This document shows, in pieces, positions 7,106 through 14,065 of a DNA stretch of 17,629 nt. The translations under genes were made by a program, and so were the position numbers. Each line of letters begins with the position of its first letter. Position 1 is the first letter of the stretch. The DNA is from an uncultured Collinsella sp. GTDB lineage: Bacteria; Actinomycetota; Coriobacteriia; Coriobacteriales; Coriobacteriaceae. The stretch covers positions 1 to 17,629 of the forward strand of contig UQAU01000038.1 in NCBI GenBank assembly GCA_900539035.1, written 5' to 3'. The notes under the pieces were generated by a model. The model worked only from the letters and a program-made list of their open reading frames with translations, was not told where the DNA came from and ran no database searches.

Positions 7106-7195
7106 GGAGAGATGGCAGAGCGGTTGAATGCGGCGGTCTTGAAAACCGTTGAGCGCGAGAGCGTTCCGGGGGTTCGAATCCCCCTCTCTCCGCCA
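7106..7195 (+). tRNA. tRNA-Ser (anticodon TGA)
   Basis: A 90-base class II tRNA. The acceptor arms GGAGAGA (7106-7112) and TCTCTCC (7185-7191) pair fully, with discriminator G7192 and an encoded CCA (7193-7195). The anticodon loop CTTGAAA places TGA at 7140-7142. A long variable arm with GAGCGCGAGAGCG follows, as expected for Ser, and GGTTCGAATCC forms the T arm. It reads UCA and, by wobble, other UCN codons. It is divergent from the TadA fusion, and its 3' end lies 3 bases from the stop codon of the convergent tetR gene. Confidence 0.97.
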
Positions 7196-7198
7196 CTT

Positions 7199-7795
7199 CT
7201 AGTGATGCACCGGCGTCATGGTTCGCTCAAACAGCGCATCGACCACGTCGGCTATCTCAGGTCGACGCTCAAGATCGTGACCCGACTCCCACCATATCGT
7301 GAAAAGTCGGATAATACCGCCGGCGACAAACTCAGACGTCGTCTCAAGTGACACGGGGGCCAGGGCATCCTCGGCAAGCACGTTCATCACGCGCTCGCGG
7401 ATGGAGCGGGCAATGCGGTCGCAAATAACGTTGGTCAACATGCCCGACATGCTGCTTGCCAAAATGTTATCCATGAGCCGCTCGTGCGTCAGAATCAAAT
7501 CCATGGCATCGTCCAAAATCGCGTGTCGAAGCGCGCGCACGTCCTCGGCAGACACCGCGCCGGCCTCATCGGGCTGTTTTTGCGGCAAGCCCGACATAAG
7601 CTCATCGATATAAAAGGCAAAGTAATCGTTCTTGTCGCGAAAGTGCTTGTAGAACGTCGTGCGGCGAATCATGGCGCGGTCGCACAGCATGGCAACCGTC
7701 AGGTCCTCAAAACGATGCTCCTCGAGAAGCTCGGTGAAAGCATCGAACAGGGCGCGGTAGGTTTTCTTAATGCGAAGGTCCACTGGTATCGCCAT
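7199..7795 (-). CDS. TetR/AcrR-family transcriptional regulator
   Basis: 198 residues. An N-terminal TetR-type helix-turn-helix spans about residues 10-55: the family pattern is visible in FEDLTVAMLCDRAMIRRTTFYKHF, here residues 29-52, with the typical TTFYKHF recognition-helix end. The remainder is an all-helical ligand/dimer domain with no recognisable ligand signature. Start choice is uncertain: the ATG at 7795 has only GAGG touching it, and a GTG four codons later is possible. The gene is divergent from lemA across about 200 bp, so lemA is the obvious candidate target besides itself, but I saw no clear operator. Its end is convergent with tRNA-Ser and no terminator fits between them. Confidence 0.88.
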   Translation of the reverse strand: MAIPVDLRIKKTYRALFDAFTELLEEHRFEDLTVAMLCDRAMIRRTTFYKHFRDKNDYFAFYIDELMSGLPQKQPDEAGAVSAEDVRALRHAILDDAMDLILTHERLMDNILASSMSGMLTNVICDRIARSIRERVMNVLAEDALAPVSLETTSEFVAGGIIRLFTIWWESGHDLERRPEIADVVDALFERTMTPVHH

Positions 7796-7927
7796 CCTCA
7801 GGGCAAAGACAACACTCGTCAATCTGTCGCATATCTTACACCTGTACCTCGCGCGCTTTGCCCCGGTGCCAACCCCGCCGAAAACACAACGCTTACCGGA
7901 AAGTTCGGCACGGCAAAACGTTGCGGG

Positions 7928-7933
7928 TATACT
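7928..7933 (+). promoter_or_regulatory. -10 box upstream of lemA
   Basis: TATACT about 60 bases before the lemA ATG. The -35 at 17-18 bases upstream (TTCGGC or TCGGCA) is weak. Confidence 0.35.
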
Positions 7934-7994
7934 AGTAGCGTTATACCAACGGCAGCTGGCGCATGCCGCCGCGGCCATTCGAAACGGAGACATC

Positions 7995-8546
7995 ATGATT
8001 ACCGTCATCATCGGCATCGTTGTTGTCATTGTGATTGTCTGCGCCATCGCCGGCATCTACAACAACATGGTCACCAAGCGTAACCGCATCGATAACGCCT
8101 GGCAGAACATCGATACGCAGCTGCAGCGCCGCAACGACCTGATCCCCAACCTGGTCGAGACCGTCAAGGGCTACGCCAAGCACGAGCAGGAGACACTCTC
8201 CGCCGTGATCAGCGCGCGTAACACCGCCGTCAAGGCCACCACGCCCGAAGCCAAGATGGAAGCCGACAACGTGCTGACCGGTGCGCTGCGCCAGCTCTTC
8301 GCCGTAGCCGAGGCCTATCCCGATCTTAAGGCAAACACCAACTTTACGCAGCTGCAGGCATCGCTCGAGGATACCGAGAACAAGATTAGCTATGCACGCC
8401 AGAGCTACAACGATTGCGTGCTCAGCTACAATAACGCCATTCAGACGTTCCCGGCTGTCATCTTTGCCGGCATCTTCCAGTTTAAGGAGCGCCAGGGCTT
8501 CGAGGCCGCCGAAGCAGCCCGCCAGGCCCCGACCGTCAAGTTCTAG
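7995..8546 (+). CDS. lemA: LemA family membrane-anchored protein
   Basis: 183 residues, the usual length. An N-terminal hydrophobic helix (about 2-22) is followed by the conserved LemA helical core, recognisable in NRIDNAWQNIDTQLQRR and DLIPNLVETVKGYAKHE, then QLFAVAEAYPDLKAN and a C-terminal FQFKERQGFE. LemA proteins sit in the cytoplasmic membrane with the helical domain exposed; their molecular role is still unclear. They are often next to HtpX or TPM/DUF2207 genes, but neither is here, so this copy stands alone. The ATG at 7995 has GGAG 5 bases upstream. An upstream in-frame extension from 7770 would put 75 unrelated residues ahead of the membrane anchor and is rejected. Strong terminator downstream. 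Confidence 0.95.
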   Translation: MITVIIGIVVVIVIVCAIAGIYNNMVTKRNRIDNAWQNIDTQLQRRNDLIPNLVETVKGYAKHEQETLSAVISARNTAVKATTPEAKMEADNVLTGALRQLFAVAEAYPDLKANTNFTQLQASLEDTENKISYARQSYNDCVLSYNNAIQTFPAVIFAGIFQFKERQGFEAAEAARQAPTVKF

Positions 8547-8582
8547 TAGTTTGACGGCGCATCCTTAATCGGCCAAATGCAT

Positions 8583-8621
8583 AAACCGCCCCGTCGAATG
8601 CATACTTCGACGGGGCGGTTT
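8583..8621 (+). terminator. Intrinsic terminator of lemA
   Basis: A perfect 16-bp stem (8583-8598 with 8606-8621), GC-rich, with a 7-base loop, followed by TCCTTTTT. Confidence 0.93.
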
Positions 8622-8651
8622 CCTTTTTCGCGAAGGTCCCCCTCTAAGCGC

Positions 8652-8854
8652 CGTGCATTTTTAGGAGTATTCAACATAACCAAGAGCTTCGGGCGCTACG
8701 ATAAATGCCAAAGACCGCGAATATCCCTGCAAATCAAACGCTGTCAGCCCATAACCCCGCCCATCATTCGTAGAAAACATCGAGAAATCCCGATTTTTTG
8801 CCCGAGGTCGGTATGCAGGGGCCTTCGACTGCAGAATACTCGCAAAAATGCACG
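8652..8854. repeat. About 200-bp element with 21-base terminal inverted repeats
   Basis: The left end 8652-8672 and the right end 8834-8854 are inverted repeats of 21 bases matching at 19 (core CGTGCATTTTT then GAGTATTC). The interior has a small perfect palindrome, AAATCCCGATTT. Open frames on the minus strand, such as 8661-8915, overlap one another in several phases and have no ribosome sites, so none is called. The element fills the gap between the lemA and ilvE terminators and looks like a non-autonomous repeat. Its function is unknown. Confidence 0.6.
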
Positions 8855-8893
8855 TCGCCACCACCCCCACATGGCGCGAACCAAAACAAAAGC

Positions 8894-9000
8894 GCGGCCT
8901 TCCTTTCCGGCGCACTCCGCAGGACGAAAGAACCTCCGCCGCACGAAGTGCGCAGCGGAGGTTCTTTCATGTCCGAGGACGCGCCGGAAAGGAAGGCCGC
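8894..9000 (-). terminator. Nested (hairpin-in-hairpin) terminator of ilvE
   Basis: The outer arms 8894-8913 and 8981-9000 are a perfect 20-bp inverted repeat. On the minus strand they are followed by GCTTTTGTTTTGG, so this is the ilvE terminator, 26 bases after its stop. Inside the loop sits a second perfect 14-bp stem (8926-8939 with 8955-8968) beginning GAAAGAACC and ending GGTTCTTTC, itself terminator-like, with a further 5-bp stem CGCAC-GAA-GTGCG at its tip. AGGAC flanks the inner hairpin on both sides (8921-8925 and 8976-8980). Confidence 0.85.
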
Positions 9001-9025
9001 TCTCGGGCCGGACAGCTAAGACAGC

Positions 9026-10078
9026 TTATGCGACGGTGTAAACCCAGTTGTGCTTGTCCTCGACAGCACCGGACTGGATGCCAGTCAGGGTCTCGCGGAG
9101 CTTCTTCATCACAGGGCCGATCTCGGTGTAGCCAGCCGGGAAGGTCACAGTCTCGTCGGCGCCGTAAACCTTGTTGTCGATCTCGCCAACCGGGGAGATG
9201 ACGGCAGCGGTGCCGCACAGGCCGCACTCGACAAAGGTACCGGCCTTGACCTCGGCCCACTCGACGGGACGCTGGTCAACGGTCATGCCCAGGTCCTGAG
9301 CAACCTGAACGAGCGAACGGCGGGTGATAGAGGGCAGGATGGAGTCGGTGTGCGACTGCGGAACGACGAGGGTGCCGTCCTCCTTCACGAACAGGACGTT
9401 GGCGCCGCCGGTCTCCTCGACATAGGTGCGGGACTCGGAGTCGAGATACAGGTTCTCGGCATAGCCCTCGCGATGGGCCTCCATCGTGGGCTTGAGGGAC
9501 ATGGCATAGTTCAGGCCGGCCTTGATGTTGCCGGTGCCGTGCGGTGCCGCACGGTCATACTCGGAAACGCGCAGCTTGACGGGCTTGAGGCCACCCTTAA
9601 AGTACGGACCGACCGGGGTCACGAGAATGCGGAACGTGTACTCAGGAGCGGGAGCCACGCCGATCACGTCACCGGAGCCGATCATAAACGGACGCACGTA
9701 CAGGGTCGCACCGGAACCGAAGGGCGGAACCCAGGCGGCGTTGGCAGAAACGACCTGCTTGACGGCCTCAACGAACTTGTCCTTAGGGAACGGAGGCATC
9801 TCGAGACGCTGGGCAGAGTTATACATGCGCTCGGCGTTCATGTCGGGACGGAAGCAGACGATGCTGCCGTCCTCGGCGGTGTAGGCCTTCAGGCCCTCAA
9901 AGACCTCCTGGCAGTAATGGAAGATGCCGCCGCACTCGGAGACATGCAGGGTGTGGTCGGTGGTCAGGCCGCCCTCGTCCCACTCGCCATCCTTCCAATG
10001 GGCCTCGTAGCTGTAATCGGTCTTCATGTAGCCAAAGCCGAGGCTACCCCAATCGATATCCTTCTTCTCGACAGTCAT
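9026..10078 (-). CDS. ilvE: Branched-chain amino acid aminotransferase (class IV PLP fold)
   Basis: 350 residues, the usual length of the longer (group II, eukaryote-like) BCATs. Visible motifs are YCQEVFEGLKAY (55-66), the Arg-rich TLYVRPFMIG (125-134), the PLP-binding Lys186 in HGTGNIKAGLNYA (180-192), and EETGGANVLFV (221-231), followed by CGTAAVISPVGEI (288-300). It catalyses the reversible transamination of Val, Leu and Ile with 2-oxoglutarate, the last step of their synthesis, in the cytosol. A Cys-x-x-Cys (285-288) precedes the GTA motif; human BCAT also has a CxxC, but it follows GTA, so equivalence is not claimed. The ATG at 10078 has TAAGGAG at 6 bases; the frame is open further upstream but without a ribosome site. 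No other ilv or leu gene is adjacent. It has its own promoter and terminator. Confidence 0.95.
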   Translation of the reverse strand: MTVEKKDIDWGSLGFGYMKTDYSYEAHWKDGEWDEGGLTTDHTLHVSECGGIFHYCQEVFEGLKAYTAEDGSIVCFRPDMNAERMYNSAQRLEMPPFPKDKFVEAVKQVVSANAAWVPPFGSGATLYVRPFMIGSGDVIGVAPAPEYTFRILVTPVGPYFKGGLKPVKLRVSEYDRAAPHGTGNIKAGLNYAMSLKPTMEAHREGYAENLYLDSESRTYVEETGGANVLFVKEDGTLVVPQSHTDSILPSITRRSLVQVAQDLGMTVDQRPVEWAEVKAGTFVECGLCGTAAVISPVGEIDNKVYGADETVTFPAGYTEIGPVMKKLRETLTGIQSGAVEDKHNWVYTVA

Positions 10079-10231
10079 ATGTCGCTCCTTACATACACAG
10101 TTGCAAACTCGCGAACCCGCACGCAAGGACCGAGGCCGGCCGCGTCGCAACGTCGCACGCCCGGAGCGTAGAGCCGGACGGGACACGCGAACAGCATCAA
10201 AGCCGATGGCACGTCGATTCGCATGCACGAG

Positions 10232-10260
10232 ATTGTACTCCCCGTACGCGTCTGATAAAA
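10232..10260 (-). promoter_or_regulatory. Putative ilvE promoter and long leader
   Basis: On the minus strand, TTTTAT (10255-10260), 17 bases, then TACAAT (10232-10237). Initiation near 10226 would leave a leader of about 150 bases to the ATG at 10078. I looked for a T-box (no GGTGG-ACC-type motif) and for a Val/Leu/Ile-rich leader peptide and saw neither. Confidence 0.4.
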
Positions 10261-10307
10261 CGCTTTTCTTTAACTAAGTAAAGTATTTTCATTTGACCGA
10301 AACTAAA

Positions 10308-10339
10308 GAGGCCCGCCACCGTAAGCGGTGACGGGCCTC
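10308..10339 (-). terminator. Intrinsic terminator of dedA
   Basis: GAGGCCCGTCACCG pairs with CGGTGGCGGGCCTC on the minus strand around a 4-base loop, followed by TTTAGTTT. On the plus strand one pair becomes a C-A mismatch, so it is best read as a minus-strand terminator. Confidence 0.85.
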
Positions 10340-10367
10340 AACTGCACGGTTTGCGCGCTGGCTCGAG

Positions 10368-11015
10368 CTACGCGTTCTTTTTGCCCAGCTTAGCCTTAAC
10401 CAGACCGACCACGGTCGGGATGATCGACACGGCAACGATGCCGATAATCAGCAGCTCAAAGTGCTCCTGCACAAAGGGGATGCCGCCAAAGAAGTAGCCC
10501 AGCAGCGTAAAGAGCGTTGACCAGGTAATGCCACCCAGCACGTTAAAGATGACAAAGTTGCGCCAGTGCATGCCGCCCATGCCGGCGATAAAGGGCACAA
10601 AGGTGCGGATAAACGGGAAGAAGCGGCCCAGGAAGATGGCCAGGTGACCCCACTTATCCAAGAAATCCTCGGACTTTTTGATGCGCTCGGGCGTCATGGC
10701 CTTGACCTTGCCCGAAGCGATAATCTTTTTGCCAAAGAAGTGACCGATCATAAAGTTGCACTGGTCACCTAGGATGGCAGCAGCCCATGCGACGGCCAGC
10801 AGTGCCACGATGTTAAAGCCGCCATTGTGGGCAAAGAAACCCGAAGCAAACAGCAGCGAATCGCCGGGAAGGAACGGGAAGAACACCACGCCCGTCTCGA
10901 TAAAGATGATCAGGAACACGCAGCCGTAGGCCATAAGCGGGCCGGCGGCGATCCAGCTGGCGATCGCGGTGCGCGGGTCTTTGAGCAGCTCGGCGATAAA
11001 ATTAATGAAACCCAT
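10368..11015 (-). CDS. DedA family (SNARE-associated/VTT domain) membrane protein
   Basis: 215 residues with several hydrophobic segments. Family hallmarks are FIETGVVFFPFLPGDSLLF (38-56) with Glu40 and Asp52, and GRFFPFIRTFVPFIAGMG (130-147) with Arg131 and Arg137. These correspond to the acidic and basic residues needed for function in the Escherichia coli DedA proteins. DedA proteins are inner-membrane proteins; some members act as undecaprenyl-phosphate or phospholipid flippases or transporters and support proton-motive-force homeostasis. The exact substrate here is unknown. The ATG at 11015 has GAGAGG 9 bases upstream. A TATACT -10 is at 11062-11067, with no good -35. Divergent from cysE. 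Confidence 0.93.
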   Translation of the reverse strand: MGFINFIAELLKDPRTAIASWIAAGPLMAYGCVFLIIFIETGVVFFPFLPGDSLLFASGFFAHNGGFNIVALLAVAWAAAILGDQCNFMIGHFFGKKIIASGKVKAMTPERIKKSEDFLDKWGHLAIFLGRFFPFIRTFVPFIAGMGGMHWRNFVIFNVLGGITWSTLFTLLGYFFGGIPFVQEHFELLIIGIVAVSIIPTVVGLVKAKLGKKNA

Positions 11016-11191
11016 GAAGTAAAACCTCTCAGTTGTGGGCGCGGATACGTCCAAGTTGACCAGTATACGGTTGCGGCGTCCCCTCGTGCGCAACCCCACA
11101 AAAGCATGACTCCATTACCAGCAAGTTTGCATAACTGACACCTGTCGCGCAATGCCGCCAAGATTGTCCTTCCTAATCCCTAGCGAATCGC

Positions 11192-11197
11192 TATACT
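11192..11197 (+). promoter_or_regulatory. -10 box upstream of cysE
   Basis: TATACT about 42 bases before the GTG start. No clear -35; TTCCTA (11170-11175) is at 16 bases. Confidence 0.35.
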
Positions 11198-11238
11198 TTA
11201 TTGAATCGCATTGCCATGGCGCTAAGGGAGGGCGGCCG

Positions 11239-11943
11239 GTGAGCTTTATCAATACCATTCGCGAGGACATCAAGACCGTCCAAGCGCAGGACCCCGCCGC
11301 GCAAAACGGTCTGGTCATCTTCCTTTCCTATCCTGGCCTGCACGCCAAGTGGAACCACGTGCCCGAGCACTGGCTCTGGGAGCACGGCCACCGATCGCTC
11401 GCCCGTGTGCTCTCGCAAATCACCCGCCACATCACCGGCGTCGAGATTCATCCCGCGGCACAGATCGGCAAGCATTTCTTTATCGACCACGCCATGGGCG
11501 TCGTCATCGGCGAGACTGCCATTGTGGGCGACAACTGCGTGCTCTACCAGGGCGTCACGCTCGGCGGCACCGGCAACGAGACCGGCAAACGCCACCCAAC
11601 GCTCGGCAACAACGTCACCGTGGGCACGGGCGCCAAGGTGCTCGGCAACATCCGCATCGGCAACAACGTCAAGATCGGCGGCAACTCGGTCGTCGTCAAA
11701 GACGTGCCCGACAACTGCACCGTCGTGGGCGTGCCGGGACGCATCATCAAACGCAACGGCTGCCGCGTGTTTGAGGAGAGTTTCGACGCCAAGCAGCATC
11801 GCGAGTACATGCCCGATGACGCCGCCGAGCAGAGTGCCCTCAACCGCCAAGGCATCACCGAGAACGCCCGCCGCGTCAAAGAACTCGAGCGAGAGGTGGC
11901 CGAGCTCAAAGCCCTCGTCGCCAAGCTCGTGGACGAACGCTAG
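11239..11943 (+). CDS. cysE: Serine O-acetyltransferase
   Basis: 234 residues: a short helical N-terminal part (about 1-65), then a left-handed beta-helix of hexapeptide repeats (about 68-165) containing the active-site pair in FIDHAMGVVIGET (Asp83, His84), YQGVTLGGTG (103-112) and GKRHPTLG (116-123). It transfers acetyl from acetyl-CoA to L-Ser, giving O-acetylserine for cysteine synthesis. The short N-terminus is of the Gram-positive/EpsC kind. The C-terminal tail (about 185-234) is charged with a heptad-like stretch, and ends in ER, not in the terminal Ile that docks into cysteine synthase in well-studied enzymes. The start is GTG with GGGAGG 7 bases upstream; the nearby ATG at 11216 is out of frame. 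No cysK is adjacent. Confidence 0.93.
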   Translation: MSFINTIREDIKTVQAQDPAAQNGLVIFLSYPGLHAKWNHVPEHWLWEHGHRSLARVLSQITRHITGVEIHPAAQIGKHFFIDHAMGVVIGETAIVGDNCVLYQGVTLGGTGNETGKRHPTLGNNVTVGTGAKVLGNIRIGNNVKIGGNSVVVKDVPDNCTVVGVPGRIIKRNGCRVFEESFDAKQHREYMPDDAAEQSALNRQGITENARRVKELEREVAELKALVAKLVDER

Positions 11944-11983
11944 GAACGCAAGCGGCACAAAACGACATCGGCATCAACGCAAG

Positions 11984-12018
11984 AAGGCGCGCCAGGGAAT
12001 TCATCCTCGGCGCGCCTT
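11984..12018 (+). terminator. Intrinsic terminator of cysE
   Basis: A perfect 10-bp stem AAGGCGCGCC / GGCGCGCCTT (11984-11993 with 12009-12018) with a 15-base loop, followed by TCTTTTT. Confidence 0.9.
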
Positions 12019-12026
12019 TCTTTTTG

Positions 12027-12058
12027 ATGTGACATGCGGGACTGTCCCTTTGTCACAT
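12027..12058. repeat. Nested palindrome abutting the ABC gene stop
   Basis: ATGTGACA (12027-12034) pairs with TGTCACAT (12051-12058). Inside, GGGAC-T-GTCCC (12038-12048) forms a second palindrome. The outer arm reaches into the TAA stop codon of the minus-strand ABC gene. There is no T-run beyond it on the minus strand. It may terminate or protect that transcript, or be a dispersed repeat. Confidence 0.6.
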
Positions 12059-14064
12059 TATGCGAACTGACTCAGATAGAGGTCGGCGTAGGCACCCTCG
12101 GCAGCCAGCAGCTCCTTATGCGTGCCCTGCTCGATAATGTTGCCGTGGTCCATGACCAAGATCAGGTCGGCGTCAACGATCGTCGACAGGCGATGCGCGA
12201 TCACAAAGCTCGTGCGCCCGCGCATAAGCGCGTCCATGGCACGGCCGATGGCAAGCTCGGTACGCGTGTCCACGCTTGAGGTCGCCTCGTCCAGGATGAG
12301 AATCGCCGGGTTGTTGAGCAGCACGCGTGCGATGGTCAGCAGCTGACGCTGGCCCTGGCTGATGCTCTCGGCATCGTTAGCCACGCGCGTGTCGTAGCCC
12401 TGCGGCATGGTGCGCACAAAGAAGTCGACCTGCGCGGCGCGGGCGGCAGCCACGATCTCGTCGCGCGTCGCCTCGGGGCAGCCGTAGGCGATGTTTTCGG
12501 CAATCGTGCCATCGAACAGCCAGGCGTCCTGCAGCACCATGCCAAACTGCTGCCGTAGCTCGCCGCGGTCCATGCGGCTCGTATCCACGCCGTCGAGCGT
12601 AATACGCCCGCCGTCAATCTCGTAGAAGCGCATGAGCAGGTTGATGAGCGTCGTCTTGCCTGCGCCCGTGGTTCCCACCACGGCAATCTTCTGGCCCGGC
12701 TCGGCGGTAAACGACACGTCGCGCATAAGCGGCTTGTCGGGCGAATAACCAAAGCGCACATGCTCAAAGGAGACGCGGCCCTCCACGCGACCCGGCAGCT
12801 TGGCGGCCTTGTCCGGCAGCGGATTGGCCTCCATCTCGGGCTCATCGAGCAGGTCGAACACGCGCTCTGCACTCGCCAGCGCGCTCTGCAGCGAGTTGAA
12901 GGTAAACGACAACTGCGTCATGGGCTCGGACGCCTCGTAGATAAACTGGAAGAACGCCTGGAACACGCCGACGGTCATGTGACCGGCAACCAGCATGCTG
13001 CAGCCCACGAGCGCGATCACGATCTGCGCCAAACGGCCGATAAAGCGCACCGCAGGGCCGACGGCATTGATCATGAAGTCGGCCTTGGTACTCACGCGCG
13101 CCAGCTCGCCCGAGGCCTCGTGCACCTCAGCGGAGCTCTGGCGCTCGCGGTTAAACGCGCGGATCACCAGACGGCCCGAGTAGCCCTCCTCGACCGCACT
13201 CGTAATCTTGGACACCCACTCCTGACGCTCGCCCGTCACATCATGCGTGCGACGCGAGACCACTTTGGTCACCAGCAGCGACAACGCCATAAAGAACAAA
13301 AAGACTAGCGTGAGCGGCACGCTAAACACGAACATCATGATGATGGCACCCGTCACGGTACCGATCGATACCAGCAGCTGCAGCAATCCGCGCTGCATAC
13401 TCTCGGACATCTTGTCCAAGTCGTTGGTCGCGCGGCTGACCACTTCGCCGGGGCGATGTGCATCAAAGTAGGCAAGCGGCAGACGGTTGAGCTTTTGTGC
13501 GATGCGGTTGCGTAGGCGCAGATTGAGGCGTTCGGCCACGCTCGACATCAAAAAGCTCTGGAGCGCGTAGAACGAAGCGGCGGCCGTCCAAATCAAAAAG
13601 TAGATGAAGATAGTCCTGCCGCAGTTCTCCCAGGTGATGCTGAAGGTGGCGTTGTTGACAAACGCTACCTGAATGTGGCCCCACAGCTCATCGATCACGC
13701 GGGCGCTATATGCCGGCGCGGCAGTGTTAAAGATGACATAGAACACAATGCTCGCGAACACGATATAGAAGCGCCAATGGTCGCCGGCAGCCTCACTCCA
13801 CAGGCGGCGCACCGTCGCCCAGGTGTCGCGGGGCGTCTCGTCCTCGTCTTCGTCGTCCACGTCGCGCATACGCTCTGCCTCGGCGCGGGCACGCTCGTCC
13901 TCGGCGCGCTCGTTTTCCTCATAGAGCGCTTGGCGGCGAGCCTCGCGCTCGGCTGCAGCCTTGGCGGCGTCATCCAGCTCGGTCGACGCGGCAGCCGTTT
14001 CCTCAACCAGTCCCGCGGCAACGGCGTCATCAACGCCGCCCTGCTTCTTGAGCTCCTCGGCCAT
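12058..14064 (-). CDS. ABC exporter half-transporter, canonical-ATPase subunit
   Basis: 668 residues. Residues 1 to about 80 are an unusual hydrophilic extension rich in Ala, Glu and Arg, ending in an acidic run (DDEDEDE). The six-helix exporter membrane domain is about 95-390. ATPase motifs are Walker A GTTGAGKT (464-471), signature SQGQ (569-572) in place of SGGQ, Walker B LDE with Asp592 and catalytic Glu593, and switch His624 in AHRLST. An intact Walker B/H-loop with an altered signature is what is expected of the subunit opposite a degenerate partner in heterodimeric exporters. The ATG at 14064 begins one base after the upstream TAG, with GGAGG inside the end of that gene, so the two are co-translated. 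A GTG at 14073 overlapping the upstream gene is less likely. Confidence 0.93.
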   Translation of the reverse strand: MAEELKKQGGVDDAVAAGLVEETAAASTELDDAAKAAAEREARRQALYEENERAEDERARAEAERMRDVDDEDEDETPRDTWATVRRLWSEAAGDHWRFYIVFASIVFYVIFNTAAPAYSARVIDELWGHIQVAFVNNATFSITWENCGRTIFIYFLIWTAAASFYALQSFLMSSVAERLNLRLRNRIAQKLNRLPLAYFDAHRPGEVVSRATNDLDKMSESMQRGLLQLLVSIGTVTGAIIMMFVFSVPLTLVFLFFMALSLLVTKVVSRRTHDVTGERQEWVSKITSAVEEGYSGRLVIRAFNRERQSSAEVHEASGELARVSTKADFMINAVGPAVRFIGRLAQIVIALVGCSMLVAGHMTVGVFQAFFQFIYEASEPMTQLSFTFNSLQSALASAERVFDLLDEPEMEANPLPDKAAKLPGRVEGRVSFEHVRFGYSPDKPLMRDVSFTAEPGQKIAVVGTTGAGKTTLINLLMRFYEIDGGRITLDGVDTSRMDRGELRQQFGMVLQDAWLFDGTIAENIAYGCPEATRDEIVAAARAAQVDFFVRTMPQGYDTRVANDAESISQGQRQLLTIARVLLNNPAILILDEATSSVDTRTELAIGRAMDALMRGRTSFVIAHRLSTIVDADLILVMDHGNIIEQGTHKELLAAEGAYADLYLSQFA

Positions 14065-14065
14065 G

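Noticed and set aside
8661..8915. 84-residue minus-strand open frame and overlapping frames at 8744-8970
   Set aside because: Several phases are open at once across the terminal-inverted-repeat element, none with a ribosome site.
10079..10228. ilvE leader as an attenuator or T-box riboswitch
   Set aside because: No T-box core motif, no branched-chain-rich leader peptide and no clear alternative terminator/antiterminator pair.
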